Assembly (NCBI GenBank): GCA_029068395.1
Contig: JAIECQ010000123.1
Location: 1 to 32,617, forward strand
Length of the DNA: 32,617 nt
Source: Rikenellaceae bacterium
GTDB lineage: Bacteria > Bacteroidota > Bacteroidia > Bacteroidales > Rikenellaceae
Direction of reading: 5' to 3'
A program made the translations under genes and the position numbers. Shown here one piece after another: positions 16,222 to 22,983 of this stretch (positions within the stretch are counted from its first letter, which is position 1; each line of letters opens with the position of its first letter). The notes below the pieces were generated by a model. It searched no databases. It saw only the letters and a list, made by a program, of their open reading frames with translations, and was not told where the DNA came from.

Positions 16222-17379
16222 GCCCCTTGGACTGAGTGCCTGGAAGATATTCAACATGGGCCATGACTCTCAACGGAAAAACGTGGAAGCAAAACAGAAA
16301 CAATAACAGCAGAGCGGCAACCATAAAGGCAGCGTGGCAGCCACAGGCGTGACGGAGAGCGGCGCGGAGCCTGCGGAGGGCACAGCAAGAAAATGATGAG
16401 CATCACTGCCGTGACTAATTCACCGCCCTACATATTATTCACCGATTTGCGGCCCTCCGTTGGGCGGAGGCTCCGGGCCGCTCGGGACTCGTTGCCTCGT
16501 CCCGGTCATAAGGAATTCTTGCTTACGGCATACTTCGTAATGCCGGGCATAAGGAATAGTGTGCGGTTTCGTTACACTCAGACCGCGGTGCCGGGTTTCC
16601 TGCCGGAGCGGGGTGGGCCGGCACCAGCGCCGACCTCAGCGGAGAGGATTTCAAGAGTGTGGTGAGATTCGTCCGTGAGGTTTGAAACAGGCGGGACGCT
16701 TTAGCTGTTGCTTTTGTCAAGGTTTTGTTGCTTGTGGTTTGGCTTTGTGCCTGTGCTGGCGGGGCGGCTGTTTTGGCTGCGCACCTAACGCCCCTTTTAG
16801 CGTGAAGGAGCCACGGGCCGAGCCTGCGGGGGGCAAAGCGTGAAAGTGACGCACATAACCGCCGTGACTTAGTCTCTGCCTACAATTGCGTGGCGGGATT
16901 ACGGGCCTCCGCGGGGGGAGGCGAGGCCCGTTGCGGCTCGTACCTCGCCGCCCTGCCGGCGCGGAATGGGGCGTGATGAAATTCGGCCGTGAGGCGTGAA
17001 ACAGGCGGGGCGTTTTGGCTGTATTTCGGCAAGGCTTTGTAGCTTTTGGCAATGCTTTGCAACTTGCGGTTTGGCTTTATGCCTGTGATGGCGGGGCGGC
17101 TGCTCGGGCTGCGCACTTAACCCCCCTTTAGCATGAAGGAGTCACGGGCCGAGCCTGCGGAGGCAAGCATGAAAGTGACGCGCATCACCGTCGCCCCTTA
17201 GTCACTGCCTACAATTACGTGACAGGATTACGGGCCTCCGCGGGGGGAGGGTCGGCCCGTTGCGGCTCGTGCCTCGCCGCCCTGCCGGTGCGGAAAGCCA
17301 TGCGGTGCAAATCTTCCCGAAACAAAAAACACCTAACCTCGAAACCCTACCGCCCAACCAATAACACTTCTCTTATTCC
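16222..17379. other. Gene-free GC-rich block of degenerate repeats
   Basis: About 1.15 kb without a credible gene. The ORFs here on both strands are low-complexity, rich in Arg, Ala and Pro, and show no family signature. Most of the block consists of diverged repeat units described separately. Confidence 0.65.
16300..17300. repeat. About 2.5 copies of a degenerate tandem repeat (period about 331 bp)
   Basis: GAGCCTGCGG recurs at 16367, 16820 and 17151, and GTTTGGCTTT at 16737 and 17069. GAAACAGGCGG recurs at 16684 and 16998. The last two units share long blocks such as GGATTACGGGCCTCCGCGG and CTCGCCGCCCTGCCGG. The first unit is more diverged and about 120 bp longer. Each unit keeps a hairpin at the same place (16450-16480, 16902-16930, 17231-17259). 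Confidence 0.75.
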
Positions 17380-17574
17380 GTGAAGTTTCCCGCTGTCGGT
17401 TACCGCTACTACTCGTCCGGTTCGTTGAACCTCGCGGGTACGCGCGGGGACTATTGGCCGTCAGTTGCGAGCAGTTCTGGCAACGCGTACTACCTGTACT
17501 TCGTTAGCGGTAGTTTGAATGTGACCAATGGCTACGGTAAGCAGCGCGGTTTTAGCGTGCGTTGTGTCCGCTAA
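17380..17574 (+). pseudogene. C-terminal fragment of a FISUMP/DUF1566-like (C-type-lectin-like) protein
   Basis: This 64-aa frame opens only with GTG and has an in-frame TAA at 17362, so it is a truncated remnant. The sequence runs FPAVGYRYYSSGSLN..., GDYWPSVASS, NAYYLYF and ends GFSVRCVR followed by the stop. That is the typical C-terminus of FISUMP/DUF1566-like proteins, a group that includes targets of diversity-generating retroelements in Bacteroidetes. Positions that are often Asn (AAY) in templates are here Ser, Gly, Tyr, Thr or Arg, as expected of a mutagenised variable region. No reverse transcriptase, accessory gene or template repeat is visible in the window. It could be an abandoned variable-region copy or simply a decayed surface-protein gene. 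Confidence 0.6.
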
Positions 17575-17633
17575 ATATTAATATTTCAGGTAGAATATCT
17601 TGTTCGGACACACAGTGTTTCTTGAATTTTCCG

Positions 17634-17641
17634 TATCTTTG
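17634..17641 (+). promoter_or_regulatory. Candidate -7 element for the DUF6198-like gene
   Basis: TATCTTTG about 49 nt upstream of ATG 17690. No TTG is found at the expected -33 spacing. Confidence 0.5.
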
Positions 17642-17689
17642 CAACTTGAAAATATCTATCTGTAATAGAAGATTGAAATATTATATGTT

Positions 17690-18439
17690 ATGACAAATAA
17701 AGAAAAAGCGATATCATTCCTCTGGCAACATCTCCTGCTCCTGATTTCATTGTATCTGATGACATTGGGAGTCGTTCTATGTGTAAAATCATCTTTGGGC
17801 AGCAGCGTAATCTCCTCGCTGCCGTTCGTCTTTTCGCTGGCGGGACCGATAAGCCGTGTCCCCGAATGGACAATCGGCGGGTACACGATTGCGATGAACT
17901 TTATCCTGGTATTTTGCCAGATACTCATCCTGCGCCGCAATTTCGACCCCATGCAGCTCTTCCAGCTTGTTATCGGATTCGTATTCGGCTGGCTAATAGA
18001 CATTAACATGGCATTGACAGCCGGTCTGGAATGCACGACCTTGCTTTCGCAAATATTCGTCCAGTTCGCAGGATGTACCATCATGGGCATCGGCATTGCC
18101 TTCGAGGTGCGGTGCGGCTCGGTAACCATGCCGGGTGAGGGCATTTCCATTACCGTCAGTCAGGTAACGAAGCGTCCTTTCGCCAAAGTAAAGATATGGG
18201 TGGATACGACCCTCGTACTGCTTGCCGTTGCCGGATGTTATCTCTTTTTCGGAAGCTGGCAATGGAATGTTATCGGTATCGGAACGCTTTTCGCCATGAT
18301 ATATGTCGGACTGGTAGTGAAATTCATTGCTCCGCATCTAAGTTGGTTCGACCGCCTGCTGACCTATCGTCCGGGCTTCCGGCGTTACCTGTTTGGATTG
18401 GCCCGATTCCTGTATCGTCGCGGCGGAGCGAAAGAATGA
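17690..18439 (+). CDS. YczE/YitT-like integral membrane protein (DUF6198-like)
   Basis: A 249-aa inner-membrane protein with about five to six hydrophobic segments, beginning HLLLLISLYLMTLGVVLCVKSSLGSS. The SLGSSVISSLPFV region, the FGWLIDINMAL segment and the GEGISI..F.K.K...D loop are characteristic of the YczE-like family of unknown function, whose members are often found near transport or regulatory genes. The C-terminus is basic and cytoplasmic-looking (FRRYLFGLARFLYRRGG). It is convergent with the HxlR gene, and the two share a 42-bp perfect palindrome as terminator. From here on, codon use differs from the genes left of 16 kb. No substrate can be proposed. Confidence 0.75.
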   Translation: MTNKEKAISFLWQHLLLLISLYLMTLGVVLCVKSSLGSSVISSLPFVFSLAGPISRVPEWTIGGYTIAMNFILVFCQILILRRNFDPMQLFQLVIGFVFGWLIDINMALTAGLECTTLLSQIFVQFAGCTIMGIGIAFEVRCGSVTMPGEGISITVSQVTKRPFAKVKIWVDTTLVLLAVAGCYLFFGSWQWNVIGIGTLFAMIYVGLVVKFIAPHLSWFDRLLTYRPGFRRYLFGLARFLYRRGGAKE

Positions 18440-18479
18440 AAATAGCCGTTCATCATTGCAATGATGAACGGCTATTTTC
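18438..18479. terminator. 42-bp perfect palindrome, bidirectional terminator
   Basis: GAAAATAGCCGTTCATCATTG is followed directly by its exact reverse complement. A-rich and T-rich flanks make it a terminator in both directions. It overlaps the stop codon of the plus-strand membrane gene and lies between two convergent genes. Confidence 0.85.
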
Positions 18480-18522
18480 ATAACTCTGCTCTTTGCATCG
18501 AAGAGCAACGGTCGGATGTCGT

Positions 18523-18969
18523 TTACTTCTGCTCTTCGGCAGGCAGCACCTCGCCTTTTTCGTTGAAGAGCACGTCCGAAGTCTTCCCTTCAGCATCGGC
18601 CATGGTTACCTTGTAGGTCTTGACGCCTTCTTCCTCTTTTACATAGGCCGCCTTGTTGGTCTCTCCCCACGCAATCATGGCATCGAGGATAGGCAGGAGT
18701 GATCGTCCCAGTTCCGTGATGGAATATTCCGAACGCGGCGGCAGTTCGGGATAAATGGTCTTGGTCACGAGACCGTCATCCACCAACTCTTTCAGTTGCA
18801 GGTCGAGCACGCGTGGCGCAGCCTCGGGTAGCGCCTTGTGCAACTCGCTCGGGCGCATGGGAGCATCGCGCAATTCGTCCAAAATACAAGACTTCCATTT
18901 GGAATCGATCAGGCTCATCGTCAGCCGCAAAGGGCAACTCAAATCAACGGGTATCTTTCTTTCGTACAT
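18523..18969 (-). CDS. HxlR-family winged-helix regulator
   Basis: A 148-aa MarR-like cytosolic transcription factor. CPLRLTMSLIDSKWKSCILDEL...MRPSELHKALPEAAPRVLDLQLKELVDDGLV is the HxlR winged helix. Cys12 in the LSCPL motif matches the conserved N-terminal cysteine that senses electrophiles or oxidants in HypR, YodB and other HxlR proteins. A C-terminal extension of about 35 residues beyond the HTH (from about residue 113) is unusual and acidic. It is divergent from the NTF2-like/flavodoxin operon across 151 bp holding a large inverted repeat, so it probably represses that operon and itself. Confidence 0.93.
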   Translation of the reverse strand: MYERKIPVDLSCPLRLTMSLIDSKWKSCILDELRDAPMRPSELHKALPEAAPRVLDLQLKELVDDGLVTKTIYPELPPRSEYSITELGRSLLPILDAMIAWGETNKAAYVKEEEGVKTYKVTMADAEGKTSDVLFNEKGEVLPAEEQK

Positions 18970-18990
18970 CTCTTTTTGTTGTTATAAGTG

Positions 18991-18998
18991 CAAAGGTA
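18991..18998 (-). promoter_or_regulatory. Candidate -7 element for the HxlR gene
   Basis: TACCTTTG on the minus strand, about 22 nt upstream of the ATG. No TTG lies at the standard spacing. Confidence 0.5.
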
Positions 18999-19023
18999 AA
19001 CATAATCATCCGTAATGAGGATA

Positions 19024-19062
19024 TACTGAAAAATAATTCGGTATATGAATAATTTTTCGGTA
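19024..19062. promoter_or_regulatory. Probable HxlR operator
   Basis: An imperfect inverted repeat, TACTGAAAAATAATTC (19024-19039) and GAATAATTTTTCGGTA (19047-19062), with 14 of 16 positions complementary and a 7-nt centre. It sits between the divergent HxlR and NTF2-like genes and abuts the -33 element of the latter. Confidence 0.65.
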
Positions 19063-19063
19063 C

Positions 19064-19094
19064 TTGCAGACATTGTCATTACCATATAACTTTG
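19064..19094 (+). promoter_or_regulatory. Promoter of the NTF2-like/flavodoxin operon
   Basis: TTG (19064-19066), a 20-nt spacer and TAACTTTG (19087-19094), about 26 nt upstream of the ATG at 19121. It sits directly next to the inverted repeat. Confidence 0.72.
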
Positions 19095-19120
19095 CGGGAA
19101 ATTAACAGAAACAAAAAGTT

Positions 19121-19507
19121 ATGAGAGCAAGTATTGAAGAATACAAAGCAGTGGAAGCCGCTGCCATGAAGTTCGTAAAGAGCGTCGCCGAAGGCGACAG
19201 CTGTTATGCGAAAGAGTTGTTCACCGACGAGGCCGTTCTGTTCGGCTATCTGGACGGGAAACTGGAGCACGGAAGTATCGAACAGTTCTACCGCAATGTC
19301 GATTCGGTCGCCGCAGGAGAGAAGTTCAAGGCGCGGATCGACGTGGTAGCCGTCGAGGAGACACTGGCTGTCGTCCGCGTACTCGAAGAGAGCTGGGGAG
19401 GCCGTATCGACTTCACCGATTATCTGTTGCTGCTGAAAATCGACGGCGAATGGAAATGCGTCGCCAAAGCCTACAATCAGAATTCGAATACGATTCAAAA
19501 AAGATAG
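19121..19507 (+). CDS. NTF2-like (putative lumazine-binding/SnoaL-type) protein
   Basis: A 128-aa cytosolic protein with a cystatin/NTF2-like cone fold pattern: an N-terminal helix (EYKAVEAAAMKFVKSVAEGD), a FTDEAVLFGYLDGKLEHGSIEQFYRNV middle and a C-terminal strand pair ending DYLLLLKIDGEWKCVAKAY. This resembles the putative lumazine-binding family PF12893. Such proteins bind small molecules or act as small enzymes; the ligand is unknown. It is the first gene of a three-gene operon with two FMN-reductase-like proteins (gaps of 5 and 11 bp) under the HxlR-type regulator, which suggests a role in detoxifying electrophiles or quinones. Confidence 0.82.
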   Translation: MRASIEEYKAVEAAAMKFVKSVAEGDSCYAKELFTDEAVLFGYLDGKLEHGSIEQFYRNVDSVAAGEKFKARIDVVAVEETLAVVRVLEESWGGRIDFTDYLLLLKIDGEWKCVAKAYNQNSNTIQKR

Positions 19508-19512
19508 GAGGC

Positions 19513-20067
19513 ATGGGAAAGAAAATAGTCATACTCAACGGAAGCCCCCGGCAGAAAGGCAATACGGCAGGACTGGTGGACGCCTTCAAGCAAGGCGCGG
19601 AAGAGGCTGGACATACGGTAGAGGTATTCGACCTGCAACGAATGGACATCCATCCCTGTCTGGGGTGTCTGGGCGGCGGACGCGATGCGCAATGCCCATG
19701 TGTGCAGAAAGACGACATGGCGATGATCTATCCGTACTACGAAACGGCTGACGTGCTGGTGCTTGCCTCGCCGATGTATTACTGGAGCATCACGGCACAA
19801 CTTAAAGCCGTCATCGACCGTTTGTTTGCCGTAACGGAAAAGAGTCCCGAATACCATACGCCCATGCAGCACTGCGTCCTGCTCATGGCGGCAGAAGGTG
19901 ACACGCCGGACAACTTCGAGCCTGTGGAACACTACTATCATGCCTTGCTGCGTCACCTCGGTTGGGAGAATCTGGGTGAGGTGTATGCCGGAGGCGTGAT
20001 GCGGGTGGGCGACATTGCCGGGCATCCCTCGTTGGAGAAAGCATACAATTTAGGTAAGAACATTTGA
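19513..20067 (+). CDS. Flavodoxin-fold NAD(P)H-dependent FMN reductase-like protein (first of two)
   Basis: A 184-aa cytosolic flavoprotein. KIVILNGSPRQKGNTAGLVDAF is the phosphate-binding loop for FMN, and ASPMYYWSITAQLKAVIDRLF is the second conserved block of iron-sulfur flavoprotein/FMN reductases. A cysteine-rich insert, HPCLGCLGGGRDAQCPC, resembles those of the Isf-like group but here looks incomplete for a cluster. Start: the ORF track begins 21 codons earlier inside the NTF2-like gene; I chose the ATG at 19513, preceded by AGGAGGC, 5 bp after the previous stop. Likely reduces quinones or nitro compounds. Confidence 0.88.
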   Translation: MGKKIVILNGSPRQKGNTAGLVDAFKQGAEEAGHTVEVFDLQRMDIHPCLGCLGGGRDAQCPCVQKDDMAMIYPYYETADVLVLASPMYYWSITAQLKAVIDRLFAVTEKSPEYHTPMQHCVLLMAAEGDTPDNFEPVEHYYHALLRHLGWENLGEVYAGGVMRVGDIAGHPSLEKAYNLGKNI

Positions 20068-20078
20068 AAGAAACGCGT

Positions 20079-20705
20079 ATGAAAGTCCTGCTCATCAACG
20101 GCAGCCCCAACGAACACGGCTGCACCTACACCGCCCTGCACGAGGTGGAAACGACCTTGCAGCGGCACGGTATCGAAACGGAGCTTCTCTACCTGGGCAA
20201 GAAGCCTGTCGCCGGATGTATCGCCTGCATGAAATGCTTCGAGACGGGGCACTGCTTCCGTGACGATGCGGTCCGCGAGATTCAAGACCGGCTGGCGGAG
20301 TTCGATGCCATCATACTCGGTTCACCCGTCTATTACAGCGGTCCGACAGGACAGATACTCTCCTTCTGCCAGCGTCTGTTCTTCTGCAAGGAGGGCGAAA
20401 TGGCCGGCAAGTTCGGTGCATCGGTCGTATCGTGTCGGCGCGGAGGCGCTTCGGCTACGTTCGAACAGCTCAACCAGTTTTTTACCATTTCCAACATGCC
20501 CGTCGTCTCTTCGCAATACTGGAACTCGGTGCATGGCTTCACTCCCGACGACGTGCGGCGCGACCGCGAGGGATTGCAGACCATGCGAACGCTCGGCGAG
20601 AACATGGCCTGGCTGTTGAAGGGCATGGAAGCCGCCCGACGACAGGGTATCGGAAAACCGGAATACGAACCGAGAGAGAACACTCATTTTATTCAACGCC
20701 AATAA
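20079..20705 (+). CDS. Flavodoxin-fold NAD(P)H-dependent FMN reductase-like protein (second of two)
   Basis: A 208-aa paralogue of its upstream neighbour. VLLINGSPNEHGCTYTAL is the FMN phosphate loop, GCIACMKCFETGHC the cysteine insert, and LGSPVYYSGPTGQILSFCQRLFF the second flavin-binding block. The ORF track starts at a TTG overlapping the previous stop; ATG 20079 (MKVLLINGSP) fits the family better. It ends the operon, followed by a terminator. Probable role with its partner is reduction of electrophilic quinones or nitro compounds under the redox-type HxlR regulator; the substrate is not shown by the sequence. Confidence 0.88.
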   Translation: MKVLLINGSPNEHGCTYTALHEVETTLQRHGIETELLYLGKKPVAGCIACMKCFETGHCFRDDAVREIQDRLAEFDAIILGSPVYYSGPTGQILSFCQRLFFCKEGEMAGKFGASVVSCRRGGASATFEQLNQFFTISNMPVVSSQYWNSVHGFTPDDVRRDREGLQTMRTLGENMAWLLKGMEAARRQGIGKPEYEPRENTHFIQRQ

Positions 20706-20753
20706 CGAAACCCATGTAGAAGATAAGCCGGCATGACTGCATTGCCGGAATTG

Positions 20754-20788
20754 ACAAGAGCGCACCGGTCGGTGCGCTCTTGTTTTCA
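20754..20788 (+). terminator. Terminator of the flavodoxin operon
   Basis: A perfect 13-bp stem ACAAGAGCGCACC/GGTGCGCTCTTGT with a 4-nt loop, followed by TTTTC on the plus strand. Confidence 0.85.
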
Positions 20789-20894
20789 GCCATTCGGTCA
20801 GTATGCCTGCCGACCACCGGCTATCCGTCGGAAGCGGCTTGTCCGTACAGACCATGATACACGTATTCCGCAGCCGTATCGGGAAGTTCGTCTT

Positions 20895-21728
20895 TTATTC
20901 TGACAGAGATTTCCGGTATTGGGCGGGAGACATGCCTGTGTGTCGGCGGAATACTTTGCATAAATGCGAGGAATCTTCGTAATGGAGTCTGTCAGCAATG
21001 TTCTTGATAGAAAGAGTGGTACTTTTAAGGAGAGCTTTCATTGCCAAAACCAGTTTTTCATCTATGATTTCTTTCGGAGTCTTTCCCATACATTCCTTCA
21101 TCAGTACAGAAAGATAGTCCGAGGTGATACTCAGAGACTCGGCATAAAACGAAACATTATGTCGGGTCATGTAATGGCGTGATAAAAGGGCTAAGAAATC
21201 ACCCAGTAATTTCCATTGGGAACTATACCCTATTACCGCAACATCTTCTTCATTTTTATTTACGACATCTTCCATCACCATGAATAAAGACAGGACAGCA
21301 TTGGCGATTATGGAGTCAGATGTCTGCTTGCAGCAATTTTTGTCGACCCAAATGCACTGTCGCATCCAATGGTCGAATGGCTCTTTGTACAGGTCTTTAT
21401 CTATTTTCAGGACAGGACTCAGATAAAGCTTACTCCATAATTTCTGCGATGTGATTCTTACATATAGCTCGAACACCCTTTCATTGGTAATCGACACATA
21501 TCTGACTGTGAAATCATCGCTCCGCTCACCGAGTTCTATGACCATGTCTTTGAACAGAAATACGACGTCTCCCGGACAGATTTCATATCGTTTGAAATCG
21601 AGAATAAACGATGCGTTCCCGTTCAGACACTGCAATATCATGCAACCTTCGATAAGAAAGGGTGTTCCTGAAGTAAAACAGGGCAGGTATTCGCCCGACG
21701 AGATCGTTTTTTGATTGATCAGTTTCAT
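20895..21728 (-). CDS. AraC-family transcriptional regulator
   Basis: A 277-aa cytosolic activator or repressor. The N-terminal half (to about residue 150) is a cupin-like sensor (KRYEICPGDVVFLFKDMVIEL). The C-terminal 100 residues hold the two-helix-turn-helix AraC domain, with SLSITSDYLSVLMKECMGKTPKEIIDEKL and LSIKNIADRLHYEDSSHLCKVFRRHTGMSPAQYRK. The ORF track starts 13 codons earlier; ATG 21728 (MKLINQ) is preferred. It is divergent from the RND operon across 142 bp containing repeated ATACCGyAA motifs, so it most likely controls that pump. Confidence 0.93.
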   Translation of the reverse strand: MKLINQKTISSGEYLPCFTSGTPFLIEGCMILQCLNGNASFILDFKRYEICPGDVVFLFKDMVIELGERSDDFTVRYVSITNERVFELYVRITSQKLWSKLYLSPVLKIDKDLYKEPFDHWMRQCIWVDKNCCKQTSDSIIANAVLSLFMVMEDVVNKNEEDVAVIGYSSQWKLLGDFLALLSRHYMTRHNVSFYAESLSITSDYLSVLMKECMGKTPKEIIDEKLVLAMKALLKSTTLSIKNIADRLHYEDSSHLCKVFRRHTGMSPAQYRKSLSE

Positions 21729-21731
21729 AAT

Positions 21732-21814
21732 ATACCGCAAAAATAGCCGTAAAACTCCATACTTCAAAGCTGCATATCGGAAATATACCGTAACCGCCGG
21801 AATTCATACCGCAA
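21732..21814. promoter_or_regulatory. Repeated ATACCGyAA motifs, probable AraC-type binding sites
   Basis: ATACCGCAA (21732-21740), ATACCGTAA (21785-21793) and ATACCGCAA (21806-21814) lie in the same orientation, with a weaker ATAGCCGTAA at 21743. The last two strong copies are 21 bp apart, two helical turns, as is common for AraC half-sites. Confidence 0.55.
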
Positions 21815-21833
21815 TCGTTCGGAAGAATCGAGC

Positions 21834-21841
21834 TAAATTTG
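21834..21841 (+). promoter_or_regulatory. Candidate -7 element for the RND operon
   Basis: TAAATTTG lies 29 nt upstream of ATG 21871. No TTG at -33, consistent with an activator-dependent promoter next to the ATACCGyAA repeats. Confidence 0.5.
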
Positions 21842-21870
21842 GCCCGATTTTGAAACAATATTATCACATC

Positions 21871-22983
21871 ATGAATAAACATCATTTTCTATTATCGCTG
21901 ACCGTCTGCTCTGTCATTTTTTCGGGCTGCCGGCAGCAAACCACACAAGAAGAAATACGGGAAGTGCCGGTAATAAGAATTGCCGTCTCCGACTCCGTTT
22001 CGCTGAACGAGCGATTCAGTGCCACCATCGAGGGGCGGCAGGATGTTGAAATCTATCCGCAATTATCAGGCAAACTGACCCGTATCTGCGTAAAGGAAGG
22101 TCAGGATGTAGATGCCGGACAACTTCTGTTTGTAATCGATCAGATGCCATATCAGGCTGCCCTGCGGATGGCCACCGCAAATGTTCATGCCGCAGAAAGT
22201 CAGGTAGCCACAGCCCGGCTCGAACGTGACAGCAAACAGGCTCTGTTCGACGGGGCAGTGATTTCCGAGTATGAATTGCAGACCGCGAAAAACGCCCTTG
22301 CGGTTGCCGAGTCTTCTTTGGAGCAAGCCAAGGCCGCAGAGGTCGATGCCCGCAACAATCTGTCATATACGGAAATCAAAAGTCCTGTGAAAGGTGTGAT
22401 AGGCACGCTGCCGTATCGTGTCGGTGCATTGGTCTCACCTCAGATTGCACAGCCTCTTACATCCGTTAGCGATAACGCCGAGATGTGGGTCTATTTCTCG
22501 ATTTCCGAAAAACAGCTGCAAGGTCTGATGAGGCAGCACGGCTCCAAAAATGCGGCTTTGGCGGCCTTTCCTCCCGTCTCGCTGACCCTCAGCGACGGAC
22601 ATGAGTATCCGCAAATCGGACGTGTGGAGACAATCAGCGGAATGGTGAGTCCTCAGACCGGCGCAGTACAGATAAAATGCGTGTTCCCCAATTCGGAACG
22701 TCTGCTGTTCAGCGGAAGCACGGGCAATGTCGTCATGCCGCACACGGAAAGAAATGTCATGGTAATCCCCAAGAACGCCACCTACGAGATTCAGGATAAA
22801 ATCTATGTCTATAAAGTTGTCGGCGGGAAGGCGGAGTCTGTCGAAATAGCAGTCGCTCCTATGAATGACGGTAACAACTATATGGTACGCTCCGGACTCA
22901 GCAGCGGTGACGTAATCGTGACCGAAGGTGTCGGTTCGCTGCGCGACGGACAGGAAATCAAAATCAGGGAGGGGAAAAGATGA
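21871..22983 (+). CDS. RND efflux periplasmic adaptor (membrane fusion lipoprotein)
   Basis: A 370-aa adaptor linking the inner-membrane pump to the outer-membrane channel. A lipoprotein signal ends at IFSGC (Cys about 20). A biotinyl-lipoyl half follows (IYPQLSGKLTRICVKEGQDVDAGQLLFVID), then an alpha-helical hairpin (about 95-160) with alternating Ala/Glu, the second lipoyl half (DARNNLSYTEIKSPVKGVIG), and the beta-barrel and membrane-proximal domains to the end. I start it at ATG 21871; the ORF-track start 52 codons earlier crosses the promoter. Its TGA overlaps the permease ATG (ATGA), so the two are coupled. The AcrA/MexA-type family is clear; drugs exported are not predictable. Confidence 0.95.
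   Translation: MNKHHFLLSLTVCSVIFSGCRQQTTQEEIREVPVIRIAVSDSVSLNERFSATIEGRQDVEIYPQLSGKLTRICVKEGQDVDAGQLLFVIDQMPYQAALRMATANVHAAESQVATARLERDSKQALFDGAVISEYELQTAKNALAVAESSLEQAKAAEVDARNNLSYTEIKSPVKGVIGTLPYRVGALVSPQIAQPLTSVSDNAEMWVYFSISEKQLQGLMRQHGSKNAALAAFPPVSLTLSDGHEYPQIGRVETISGMVSPQTGAVQIKCVFPNSERLLFSGSTGNVVMPHTERNVMVIPKNATYEIQDKIYVYKVVGGKAESVEIAVAPMNDGNNYMVRSGLSSGDVIVTEGVGSLRDGQEIKIREGKR

Noticed and set aside
16717-17116. Arg/Pro/Ala-rich minus-strand ORFs in the repeat block
   Set aside because: They follow the repeat sequence, lack a family and start sites, and differ between repeat copies.
16300-17300. CRISPR array
   Set aside because: The repeats are about 331 bp, diverged and without short regular spacers.
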